Translations under genes and position numbers: made by a program | The notes under the pieces: generated by a model | Seen by the model: the letters and a program-made list of their open reading frames with translations, nothing else | Told to the model about the DNA's origin: nothing | The model's database searches: none | Assembly (NCBI RefSeq): GCF_013407955.1 | Contig: NZ_JACCBU010000001.1 | Span: 4,340,001 to 4,404,000, forward strand | Reading direction: 5' to 3' | From: Microlunatus parietis | Lineage (GTDB): Bacteria; Actinomycetota; Actinomycetes; Propionibacteriales; Propionibacteriaceae | DNA length: 64,000 nt | Shown here: positions 1 to 7,632 of the stretch, piece by piece | Position numbering within the stretch: the stretch's first letter is position 1 | How the letters are laid out: each line of letters begins with the position of its first letter

Positions 1-480
1 GCCGTGGATCCGGGCCGGCCGCCGAGCGTCGTCGAACTCACCCGCCGCGATCCGCTCGGCGATCCGCTCGATCACCCGCAGCTGCTGGGCCGTGAGATGG
101 CCGAGGTCCCGAGCCGTCCGGGCGTACGGCAGCATCCGCTGCTCGGCGTAGAAGCGCCCCCACTGCCGCTCCGGCCGGAACGAGAGTCGTTGCCGCCCGA
201 TGTACCCGTCCCCGTCCCAACCGTCCGGCGGAGCCCCGAAGGCGTCGGCCCCGGCCCGATGCGTCCCCGCGAGCGCCGTACCGAAGGCTTCGGCCGCGGC
301 CCGCGTGGGTGGTGCCTGATCGAGCCGAGCCACCGTGATCTCGGTCGCCCCGACGTCCAGCACGGAGACCACGGCCGCGGCCCCGGCCGAAGCCAACCAC
401 CGAAGCCCAGCCGCCTCCACGGCGAAGAAGTCGTGAGGAGCCTCAGGCCACTGTTTCCGGAAGTGCGGAGCCAAGATCAT
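1..480 (-). CDS. Fructosamine/ketosamine-3-kinase family protein, N-terminal part
   Basis: The gene reads leftward and runs off the window, so only the first 160 codons are visible. The translation starts MILAPHFRKQW and contains FFAVEAAGLRWLASAGA, then AEAFGTALAGTHRAGADAFG and RFYAEQRMLPYARTARDLG. This order fits the fructosamine-3-kinase family, APH-fold kinases that phosphorylate sugar amines bound to glycated proteins. The family is usually about 290 residues, so the catalytic loop lies outside the window. No clear Shine-Dalgarno precedes the ATG at 480. Overlapping frames on both strands here lack family signals. Confidence 0.75.
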   Translation of the reverse strand, partial: MILAPHFRKQWPEAPHDFFAVEAAGLRWLASAGAAAVVSVLDVGATEITVARLDQAPPTRAAAEAFGTALAGTHRAGADAFGAPPDGWDGDGYIGRQRLSFRPERQWGRFYAEQRMLPYARTARDLGHLTAQQLRVIERIAERIAAGEFDDARRPARIHG

Positions 481-675
481 CGAGAAGGACGATACCTGGC
501 ACTACGGAGCTGGTCTGCAGGACTAGCCGCGTCCGGGCTCGCCCACACCACACCACAACGAAACCTCAACCCGGTCGGAACGTGGGGGCCTACGGGGGCT
601 CGGCCCCCGTACAGAAACGAACCCGAGACCCGGGAAAGTCGGGCGAAGCCCAACTGAACAGCCCGAAGGCTCGGG

Positions 676-749
676 TGGCCAGGGCCGGGGTCGAACCGGC
701 GACCTTTCACTTTTCAGGCGAACGCTGCTACCAACTGAGCTACCTGGCC
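676..749 (-). tRNA. tRNA-Phe (GAA)
   Basis: A cloverleaf folds on the minus strand. The acceptor GGCCAGG pairs with CCTGGCC, the discriminator is A, and the anticodon loop CTGAAAA carries GAA. The anticodon stem TTCGC/GTGAA contains one G-U pair, and the D stem has one mismatch. The 3' CCA is not encoded. It lies downstream of tRNA-Asp, probably in one transcript, separated by 66 nt that include a small hairpin (GCTGCCG/CGGCAGC). Confidence 0.93.
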
Positions 750-815
750 ATGGCCGGCGCCAAAGCCGGCCGCCAGCCGTTGGAGGTGCTGCCGTTTCCG
801 GCAGCACCACCCTCG

Positions 816-889
816 CGACCCCGACGGGACTCGAACCCGCGACCTTCGCCGTGACAGGGCGACGCGCTAACCAACTGCGCCACGGGGCC
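816..889 (-). tRNA. tRNA-Asp (GTC)
   Basis: The minus-strand cloverleaf has acceptor GGCCCCG pairing with CGGGGTC (one G-U), discriminator G, anticodon loop CTGTCAC with anticodon GTC, and a T arm with the GTTCGAGTC core. It is the first gene of an Asp-Phe tandem. In many actinobacteria a tRNA-Glu precedes this pair; here tRNA-Glu is separate, at 5885-5957. Confidence 0.94.
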
Positions 890-981
890 TGGAGGAGCAC
901 CCTCAAACTCGGTGCCCGCGAAACTATAACGCACGCCTGCCCGGGTTCGCCAAATGCGTTCTGAGACGCCGGGCGAGGCAC

Positions 982-1545
982 TCAGCCCAGTGTGCCACGG
1001 AGCATCGTGTCGCCGGAGGGACCAGGGCGGCCGTTGACCAGTTGGTAGCTGACCTCGACGGTCGGATAGGCGCTGAGGTCGACGCCCGGCGGCAGCGGGA
1101 ACCGGCGTTCGTCGCCGACCATGGCGCCGAGCGGGTAGTAGCCCTGGCCGTCCTCGCTGACCAGCCAGATCTGTCGGTAGCCGTCCCGGGGCGGCGGGGT
1201 GGAGATCTGCGCGATCACGTACCGCTCGCCCTGCGGGGTCACCTCGACGGTGACGTTGCCGCTCGCGGTCGGCCAGTCCGCGGTCGCCTGCAGCGGGGCG
1301 GACGCGATCACGGTGGGTTGCGGCTGCCACCAGCGGCCCCAGCCGAGCCCGATCCCGGCGCCGACGGCCAGGCCGAGCAGCAGCGTGAGCAGGGGGATCA
1401 GCCAGGCCTTGCTGCCGCGTCGTGGTGCGGCGGCGGGGTTCTGGGCGGCCAGGTGCGGGGCGTCCAGGTCCGGGGCCTCCAGTTCGCGAGCCGGCCGGGC
1501 GGTCGGTCGCGCCGGGGGCGTGTCGTCCTCGGTCGGGGTGGTCAA
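982..1545 (-). CDS. Membrane protein with RskA-type anti-sigma C-terminal domain
   Basis: From the TTG at 1545 (GGAG about 11 nt upstream) the protein has about 188 residues. It has an acidic, Pro-rich N-terminus, one membrane helix (AWLIPLLTLLLGLAVGAGIG), then an extracellular domain with PPPRDGYRQIWLVSEDG, a PLPPGVDL loop and a C-terminal GPSGDTMLRGTLG. The QIWLV and PTG/PSG-like positions match the C-terminal domain of anti-sigma-K factors. No zinc-binding anti-sigma domain and no sigma gene adjoin it, so an anti-sigma role is doubtful. The frame stays open to 1731, so a longer start is possible. Confidence 0.6.
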   Translation of the reverse strand: MTTPTEDDTPPARPTARPARELEAPDLDAPHLAAQNPAAAPRRGSKAWLIPLLTLLLGLAVGAGIGLGWGRWWQPQPTVIASAPLQATADWPTASGNVTVEVTPQGERYVIAQISTPPPRDGYRQIWLVSEDGQGYYPLGAMVGDERRFPLPPGVDLSAYPTVEVSYQLVNGRPGPSGDTMLRGTLG

Positions 1546-1877
1546 CTTCGCGGCGTCTCCTCGGCTGGCGCGGTCCGGTCCGAATCGCCGTCGGTGATCG
1601 TCAAACGGGCCCCGAATCGCTGCACTGCCTGATGGTAGGCACCGATCCCGCCGCGCCGCCACCGGGATCGGCGCATTCGGTGTCCGGCTCGGCTGGGCCG
1701 GCATCGTCGGTCCCGGCCCGGAATAGACCAAGTTCGGCCGCCTGGACCGTCGGATCTGCGTCCAGTCGTGGATTTCGTACCGGAGCCGGCCGGCAGTGGT
1801 CTAGTCCGATCGCCGGACGTCGCTGGTCGATCCGGTACTGGATCGGGTCAACTTGGCGTCATGAGAAGCGGGTCCGC
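1546..1877. other. Divergent intergenic region
   Basis: About 330 bases between the RskA-like gene (leftward) and the ceramidase-like gene (rightward). Both flanking frames remain open into it, so its extent depends on start choice. The 1740-1850 part is a little richer in A+T and is the likeliest place for promoters. I see no RNA gene or strong inverted repeat. Confidence 0.4.
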
Positions 1878-3224
1878 GTGATCGACCGGGACGACGCCGG
1901 CGTGCCGGTGCGTGCCACCGCGCTGCTGGCCAGTGCGGCCACGACGATGATCACGCCCGCACGCCCAGGGCCGCTGGCCGGCTACGCGGCGCGCGCCGGA
2001 GCCGTGAGCACGGGCACCCACGATGATCTTGCGGCCGGCGCTGTCTGGCTGCGGTCCGGCCCGGATGATGCCGGGCTGATCTGGCTCGCCCTCGACGTGA
2101 TCGGGGTGACGCCGACGCTGCGGGACGTCTGCCGCCGGCGGCTGGCGATGGTCTTCGACCGGGTCCCGGAGTTGATCATCGCCGCGTCCCACACCCATGC
2201 GGCCCCGTCCGGTTGGGTCGGGTCGATTCATCCCGGGCATCCGGCCGACGTCGACCCGGTCGCGGTCGCGGAGCTGGGCGAGCGGCTGTCCGGGCTGTTC
2301 GCCGCGGTTCATGATCAATCCGCCGTCGAGGTACGGCCCACGTTCGCCGAACGGCCGGTCGCCGGGGTCGGCAGCAACCGGCTGCACCCGGGCGGCCCGT
2401 ACGACCCGACGGTGGGGATCCTCACCCTGCAACGGATCTCGGACGACAAGCCGGCGGCCGTGATCATCGACCACGGCTGTCATCCCACGGTGTTGCCGGC
2501 CGCCAATCTCCAGCACACGGCGGACTGGCCGGGCGCCTGCCGGCGCCGGATCTCCGCCGCGCTGCCGGGCGAGCCGCCGGTGCTGTTCCTGCAGGGAGCC
2601 GCCGGCGACATCAGCACCCGCTTCGTCAGGTCCGGTCAGACGTTCGCGGAGGCGGACCGGATCGGCGCCCGGCTGGCCGATCAGGTGCTCGAGGCGAGCC
2701 TTGGCGCCCGGTCGGTCGACGGTGCGCCGATGATCATCCGGAGTGGGCTGCTCGTGCCCGGCCGGGTGGTTCCCGATCATGATCAGGCGCGCGTCGCGGT
2801 GGCCGAGGCGGACGCCGCGCTGGCCGCCCTGCCGGCCGAAGTCGATCATGGTCCGACGCGGATCGCCCAGACCAGGCTGGACGGTGCCCGGGTGCTGGCC
2901 GAGCTGGCCGCGGCCGACCTGCCGGACCGGTGGACGCTGCCGATCACGGCCGTGGCACTCGGCGACCTGGCCTGGATCCATCTCCCGGTCGAGCCGTTCG
3001 CGTCCCTGGGTCTGCGGATCAAGCGGGCGAGCCCGTACCGGCGGACCAGGGTGATCGGCTACACGGACGGCTACTTCGGCTACCTGCCCGACGCCGAGGC
3101 GATCGCGAACGGCAGCTACGAGGCGCTGAGCAGCCTGTTCGACGAGGCCGGGGCCGAGGCCGTCGTCGCCGGCGCGGTGACCCTGCTGACCACCCTCCAT
3201 CGACAGGCACCCCATGACCTATGA
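1878..3224 (+). CDS. Neutral/alkaline ceramidase-like protein
   Basis: The protein is about 448 residues from the GTG at 1878. The N-terminal ITP then PLAGYAAR and GTHDDL, the ASHTHAAP motif, DHGCHPTVL and LFLQGAAGDI form the pattern of the neutral ceramidase N-terminal domain, including His residues expected to bind zinc. No signal peptide is obvious and the protein is shorter than classic ceramidases, so it more likely belongs to the short bacterial branch of unknown substrate. GTG at 1908 and ATG at 1947 are alternative starts. It overlaps the SIS gene by 11 bases, so the two probably form an operon linked to amino-sugar or lipid turnover. Confidence 0.72.
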   Translation: MIDRDDAGVPVRATALLASAATTMITPARPGPLAGYAARAGAVSTGTHDDLAAGAVWLRSGPDDAGLIWLALDVIGVTPTLRDVCRRRLAMVFDRVPELIIAASHTHAAPSGWVGSIHPGHPADVDPVAVAELGERLSGLFAAVHDQSAVEVRPTFAERPVAGVGSNRLHPGGPYDPTVGILTLQRISDDKPAAVIIDHGCHPTVLPAANLQHTADWPGACRRRISAALPGEPPVLFLQGAAGDISTRFVRSGQTFAEADRIGARLADQVLEASLGARSVDGAPMIIRSGLLVPGRVVPDHDQARVAVAEADAALAALPAEVDHGPTRIAQTRLDGARVLAELAAADLPDRWTLPITAVALGDLAWIHLPVEPFASLGLRIKRASPYRRTRVIGYTDGYFGYLPDAEAIANGSYEALSSLFDEAGAEAVVAGAVTLLTTLHRQAPHDL

Positions 3225-3960
3225 CTATCCCGGCCTGGCCAAGACCGCCATCGACCGGCTGCTGAAGGATCAGCTGAAGTCCGTCGACGCCGCCGCCGAC
3301 CTGGTCGCGGCGGCGCTGCTGGACGACGGCGTGCTGCAGGCGTTCGGTACCGGGCACGCGCGGCTGATCGTGCACGAGTTGGCCGGCCGGGCCGGCGGGC
3401 TGATACCGGTCAACCTGGTCCGGCTCCAGGACGTGGTCTTCTTCGGCGACCGCTCCCCGGCCAGCATCCTGGACCCGACCCTGGAACGGGACCCCGGCCT
3501 GGCCGCCGAGGTGCTGGAGCTGGCCGCGCCGCGGCCGGGCGACCCGTGGCTGATCGCGTCCAACTCCGGCATCAACGGCTCCGTCGTCGAGCTGGCTCGG
3601 CTGGTCCGCGAGGCCGGCCATCCCGTGATCGCCGTCTGCTCACTCGCCCACAGCCGTACGGTGCCGAGCCGGCACCCGAGCGGCCTCCGGCTGCCGGACC
3701 TGGCCGACCTCGTGATCGACAACGGCGCACCGCCCGGCGACGCGGCGCTCGAGCTGCCCGACGGCACCCGGGTCGGCGCCCTGTCCAATCTGGTCGGCGT
3801 CGTCATCGTCCAGCTGCTCACCGAGGGCGTCGCCCGCCGGATGCTCGCCGCCGGCGTCACCCCACCGGTCTACCGCTCGATGAACCTGCCCGACGGTGAC
3901 CGGGCCAACGCGGCCCGGCTCGCCGCCTACGGGAGCCGGATCCGCCCGATCGAGCCCTGA
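3214..3960 (+). CDS. SIS-domain sugar-phosphate protein (UPF0309-like)
   Basis: A 248-residue protein with the SIS fold throughout. It has FGTGHARLIVHELAGRAGG near residue 45, IASNSGINGSVVELA near 110 and PVIAVCSLAHS near 137. SIS domains bind phosphosugars and act as isomerases, deaminases or etherases. The length and the FGTGHS-like motif suit the UPF0309 group. It overlaps the ceramidase-like gene by 11 bases, which suggests that the two handle one substrate pathway. The specific sugar cannot be read from sequence. Confidence 0.85.
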   Translation: MTYDYPGLAKTAIDRLLKDQLKSVDAAADLVAAALLDDGVLQAFGTGHARLIVHELAGRAGGLIPVNLVRLQDVVFFGDRSPASILDPTLERDPGLAAEVLELAAPRPGDPWLIASNSGINGSVVELARLVREAGHPVIAVCSLAHSRTVPSRHPSGLRLPDLADLVIDNGAPPGDAALELPDGTRVGALSNLVGVVIVQLLTEGVARRMLAAGVTPPVYRSMNLPDGDRANAARLAAYGSRIRPIEP

Positions 3961-4181
3961 GCCGCGAGGAGCGCAAGGCGTACGAGGCGAGTCGGCCGTC
4001 TCTCCGTACAGCAAGTGCAAATTCGTGCCACTCACCCGATCTGCTGCTGGCGTCCACCTCACGACCCGACCGCTGTGGATTTCCGCCGCGACTGACCGGC
4101 TGAAATTCACTCCCGGTCGTACCCGGCGAGAATTCACGGTGCGCGCCGATGATTGTCGGACCCGGCGTTTACGGTGGCGGC

Positions 4182-4562
4182 ATGGCCTACGACGAGGAAC
4201 TGGCCCGGCGGATCGGCGCGGCGCTGGCGGAGTATCCGGAGCACGCGGGCGATGTGACCGAGCAGCGGATGTTCGGCGGCCTGGCGTTCCTGCTCCGCGG
4301 GCGGATGGCGGCGGCCGCCACGAAGGGCGGCCTGATGCTGCGCTGCGACCCGGCCGAGACCGACCAGCAGGTCGCCGCCGGCGCCGAGCGGATGGTGATG
4401 CGCGGCCGGGAACTGGACGGCTGGCTGCTGGTCCCGGAGACCCTGGTCGCCGACGAGGCCGAGCTGGCGAAGTGGGTCGGCATCGGTGTCGCCTACGCCG
4501 CGTCGCTGCCGCCCAAGGCCCGGGCCGTCACGGCGGGGCGATCTCCCGGACCGCGTCGATGA
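4182..4562 (+). CDS. TfoX N-terminal domain protein
   Basis: The translation starts MAYDEELARRIGAALAEYP, then VTEQRMFGGLAFLLRGRMAA and LMLRCDP, ending in a basic tail of about 126 residues in total. The RMFGG and MLR patterns are those of the TfoX N-terminal domain, found alone in many actinobacterial proteins of unknown role. I chose the ATG at 4182 because the domain begins there and GGTGGCGG lies just upstream. The 3' end overlaps the convergent kinase gene by 35 bases. Confidence 0.85.
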   Translation: MAYDEELARRIGAALAEYPEHAGDVTEQRMFGGLAFLLRGRMAAAATKGGLMLRCDPAETDQQVAAGAERMVMRGRELDGWLLVPETLVADEAELAKWVGIGVAYAASLPPKARAVTAGRSPGPRR

Positions 4563-5538
4563 TCGGGCCGACCAGGCCGAGGAAGGAGGCGTCGTCCTCG
4601 AACCAGACACGATGGCGTTTGCCGTACCCCCACACGATCAGCCAGTCGGCGAGGGCGAAGAGCGCAAGTCGCTGGGCGGCGCCCGGACGCAGTGGACGGT
4701 GAGCCGTGTACGCCTCGACGAACGCCCGGCGCTGCTCGCCCGTCTGGACGGTCCTGAGCATCCGGACCAGGTCTTCCTCGCCGTTCCCGAAGTAGGCCTC
4801 GAACAGGTCGAAGACGCCGGTGACGACGAAGTGACGGCCGGACTGTTCGAGATTGAGGTTGCCCGGCCGGAAGTCGTGATGGACGAGGACCGGCTCGAAC
4901 GGCTCGGCCAACGACTCGACGCTTTCCTCGATCAGACGGTCGACGAAGTCCTCGGCCGCGGGCGTCAGCGCGTCGACCTCACGACACGCGGCCCGGCACT
5001 GTTCGAGGCGTTGCAGGACCCACCGCGGATAGTCGTCCACCGCGGTGAACCTGTCCAGCCGGAAGTCGTACGGCCCGCAGAACGGCGCAGCCGACTCGTG
5101 CAGCCGGCCCAAGGCATCCCCACAGGTCGCCGCGATCGCCACCCGATGGTGATCGTCGACCGAATCCCAGACGGTGGAGCCGTTCGCACCGGGCAGTCTG
5201 GGCATGACGGCGTACGTCCACCCGAACCGTTCGGTGTTCTCGCTGATCGTGTAGGGCCACGGGGCCGGCAGCGACGACCGTTCGTGGATGAGCTGCGCGA
5301 CGCAGCGCTCCTTGGTGAGCTGGCCGTGACCGTGCGGGTGTCCGCGCAGCGCGTACTCGCCGCCGGTCGTCTTGAGGAGCAGGATCTGGCCGAACAGGCC
5401 CGCGAGGGCCGGCTCGGCGGCGATGAGGCGGCCCAGGCCGAACTCGTCGGCGACGGCCTGGAGTTGGGCGCCGTCGATCATGCCGAGCCGCTCGGAGTAC
5501 CGGCGTGGTTCGAGTGTCTTCGGGGTCGGCTCGTTCAT
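4528..5538 (-). CDS. APH-fold phosphotransferase
   Basis: A 336-residue protein with the aminoglycoside phosphotransferase/choline kinase fold. LVHHDFRPGNLNL near residue 219 is the catalytic HxDxxxxN loop, and VFDLFEAYFG provides the following DxF-like metal site. The N-terminal lobe has FGQILLLKTTGGEYALRGH. Such enzymes phosphorylate small molecules, but the substrate is unknown and resistance should not be assumed. It is transcribed alone, converging on the TfoX-domain gene. Confidence 0.82.
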   Translation of the reverse strand: MNEPTPKTLEPRRYSERLGMIDGAQLQAVADEFGLGRLIAAEPALAGLFGQILLLKTTGGEYALRGHPHGHGQLTKERCVAQLIHERSSLPAPWPYTISENTERFGWTYAVMPRLPGANGSTVWDSVDDHHRVAIAATCGDALGRLHESAAPFCGPYDFRLDRFTAVDDYPRWVLQRLEQCRAACREVDALTPAAEDFVDRLIEESVESLAEPFEPVLVHHDFRPGNLNLEQSGRHFVVTGVFDLFEAYFGNGEEDLVRMLRTVQTGEQRRAFVEAYTAHRPLRPGAAQRLALFALADWLIVWGYGKRHRVWFEDDASFLGLVGPIIDAVREIAPP

Positions 5539-5884
5539 CCTCCAGCCGCCTCTCGCATCGATCGGCCGGGATCAAGGGCAAACATCATGTGGTCCTTCCA
5601 CGCGAACGACGCGGAAGCGACCCGACTCCGGGAACAGCAACCCGGAGCACGCCACACCACGCGGCTCGCTGAGAGTCGCTGTGGTCGAGTGCTCCGGGGG
5701 AGCGCCCCGGATCTGACCTTGGACCTGCAACGTAACAGTGCCCGGTCGGTCGTCGGCAAAGGGTTTTCGGCCCGGAACCCGGCGTTCGGCGTCAGGTCGC
5801 GCAGCAGCCCGCGGCAACCGTTTCCGGCCGGAGCCGAACGGCCCCGACCAGGCGTTCTGCCTGGCCAGGGCCACTTCTCACTGG
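5539..5884. other. Intergenic region without recognised gene
   Basis: About 345 bases between the APH-kinase start and tRNA-Glu, upstream of the first and downstream of the second on the minus strand. Open frames crossing it on both strands lack family signals and start sites. It probably carries the kinase promoter. I see no strong terminator or conserved RNA. Confidence 0.4.
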
Positions 5885-5957
5885 CATCCCCAACGGGATT
5901 CGAACCCGCGTTGCCGCCTTGAAAGGGCGGTGTCCTAGGCCACTAGACGATGGGGAC
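5885..5957 (-). tRNA. tRNA-Glu (TTC)
   Basis: The minus-strand cloverleaf has acceptor GTCCCCA pairing with TGGGGAT (G-U at the first pair), discriminator G, and anticodon loop CTTTCAA with anticodon TTC between a GCC/GGC-rich stem. The T loop is GTTCGAATC. The CCA end is not encoded. It stands alone about 5 kb from the Asp-Phe pair. Confidence 0.94.
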
Positions 5958-6139
5958 TCGGACCGGAAAACTGTAGCCGGAACCGCGCCCGCAACCCAAA
6001 CCGGTTCCACCCGGCCGTGCCCCGCTCCGGCATTGTTGTTACACGGTTGGCACTCCCGCTCCCTTGTCTGCTAACACCCTGATCGATGATCATGAAATGA
6101 AGGCCTGTAGGTCGGGCGCCTCGTCGGGAGGGGGTCATC

Positions 6140-6670
6140 ATGGACGATCAACGTTCCGGCTCGATCGAGATCGCTCCGTTGCAGTCCCAGGGATCTCTGT
6201 ACGGGTTCGTCGTCTCGGGCCGGTGGCCCGAGGACATGGTCGAGTGGTCCAAGGTGCTGATCTTGGCCGTTCAACTGGCCGCAGTGCCCGGCCTGGTGCC
6301 GACGACCACGGTCTACCGGGTCCGCGAGGACAAACCGGACCTGACGCCGACCGCCGTCGGGCTGGTCGTCGCCGAAGGCTCACTGATCGGCGACGGTGCG
6401 CTGCAGCCCGGCCAGTTCGCCGGCGACGAACAACCGCCCGGGCTCTTCGTGCTGCATCCGCCGGCGCAGACCATCCCGACCGTGCGTGATCATGAGGTCG
6501 CTTCGGGCTGCGTGTTCCTGCCCGGCTTGCCGTACCTCGGTCTTGATCATCGGGCGGCCTGGGTCGAGGCCGACATCGAGGGCACGGTGACGCACCTGGT
6601 CAGCCGTGGTGATCTTGATCCGAACACCGACGCCGACACGGCCGCGCTGGCGATGCTGCTGGCCGCCTGA
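6140..6670 (+). CDS. Hypothetical protein
   Basis: I do not recognise this 176-residue protein. It starts with ATG after a strong GGGAGGGGG ribosome binding site. It is soluble, Leu/Val/Pro-rich, with no signal peptide and no Cys pairs except one Cys near residue 123. Codon use matches the neighbours. It converges with folD, 25 bases away. Four GATC-centred words near 6480-6610 fall inside it. Confidence 0.65.
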   Translation: MDDQRSGSIEIAPLQSQGSLYGFVVSGRWPEDMVEWSKVLILAVQLAAVPGLVPTTTVYRVREDKPDLTPTAVGLVVAEGSLIGDGALQPGQFAGDEQPPGLFVLHPPAQTIPTVRDHEVASGCVFLPGLPYLGLDHRAAWVEADIEGTVTHLVSRGDLDPNTDADTAALAMLLAA

Positions 6671-6695
6671 CCTGATCCTGTCGAAGGGCCTCGGT

Positions 6696-7538
6696 TCAGC
6701 CGACCCGCGCCGCGGCCGCGTCGACGGTCTGGGCGAGCAGGGTGGCGATCGTCATCGGCCCGACGCCGCCCGGCACCGGGGTGATCCAGCTGGCCCGTTC
6801 CGCCGCTGCGGCGTACTCCACGTCGCCCACGTTGCCCGGGTTGTAGCCGCCGTCCACGACCACGGCGCCCTCCTTGATCCAGTCGCCCCGGATCAGTTCC
6901 GGCTTGCCGACCGCCGCGACCACGATGTCCGCGGTCTTGACCACCTCGGCCAGGTCGCGCGTCTTGGAATGGCAGTAGGTGACCGTGGCGTTGCGCTCCA
7001 GCAGCAGCAGGCCGACCGGCTTGCCGAGGATCGGGCTGCGGCCGACGACGACGGCGTGCTGCCCGGCCAGCGGCACCTCGTACGCGTCGAGGAGCCGGAT
7101 GATGCCGCCCGGGGTGCAGGACTGGAAGCCGGGGCGGCCCAGTCCCATCGCGGCGAACGAGGCCATCGTGACGCCGTCCACGTCCTTGGCCGCGCCGATC
7201 GCCTCGAAGACGGCCGGCTCGTCGACCTGGCTCGGCACCGGGTGCTGGACCAGGATGCCGTCGACCGTGTTGTCCGCGGCGAGCGCCTCGACCTGGGCCA
7301 CGACCTCGGCCGTGGTGCTCGTCTCCGGCAGCACGATCCGGCGCGACTCGAGCCCGTACTTCCTGGCCCGGTTGCCCTTCATCTTCACGTACGTCACGGA
7401 GGCCGGGTCCTCGCCGACCAGCACCGTCACCAGGCACGGCTTGCGACCCAGCTGCTCGGTCAGCTTGGCCGCGCGTTCGGCGGTCTCGTCGAGCAGGGCT
7501 TGTGCGGTGGCGGTTCCGTCGAGGATGCGTGCGGTCAC
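6696..7538 (-). CDS. folD: Bifunctional methylenetetrahydrofolate dehydrogenase/cyclohydrolase FolD
   Basis: A full-length, 280-residue FolD. It interconverts 5,10-methylene-, methenyl- and 10-formyl-tetrahydrofolate in the cytosol. Visible features are YVKMKGNRARKYGL, which contains the catalytic Tyr-x3-Lys, the DGILVQHPVP segment, the signature GRSPILGKPVGLLLL in the NADP-binding domain, and the C-terminal PVPGGVGPMTIATLL signature. It appears to be monocistronic; the wall-protein gene lies just upstream of it on the same strand, 94 bases away. Confidence 0.97.
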   Translation of the reverse strand: MTARILDGTATAQALLDETAERAAKLTEQLGRKPCLVTVLVGEDPASVTYVKMKGNRARKYGLESRRIVLPETSTTAEVVAQVEALAADNTVDGILVQHPVPSQVDEPAVFEAIGAAKDVDGVTMASFAAMGLGRPGFQSCTPGGIIRLLDAYEVPLAGQHAVVVGRSPILGKPVGLLLLERNATVTYCHSKTRDLAEVVKTADIVVAAVGKPELIRGDWIKEGAVVVDGGYNPGNVGDVEYAAAAERASWITPVPGGVGPMTIATLLAQTVDAAAARVG

Positions 7539-7632
7539 GCCCTCATTATGGCCGGGAACGGAATCCGACCCGCAGCTCGGTGTGAGCTACGGGCCGGATG
7601 GTCCGTGGGAGGCGGTGAACCCGGGTCCGGGT

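Noticed and set aside
1848..3215. 455-codon minus-strand frame opposite the ceramidase-like gene
   Set aside because: Composition is Arg/Gly/Gln/Asp-rich without hydrophobic core pattern, while the plus strand encodes conserved ceramidase motifs.
4528..5538. Aminoglycoside resistance gene
   Set aside because: The APH fold alone does not show antibiotic substrate; the protein lacks close similarity to a named resistance enzyme that I can recognise. The same holds for 23244-24233.
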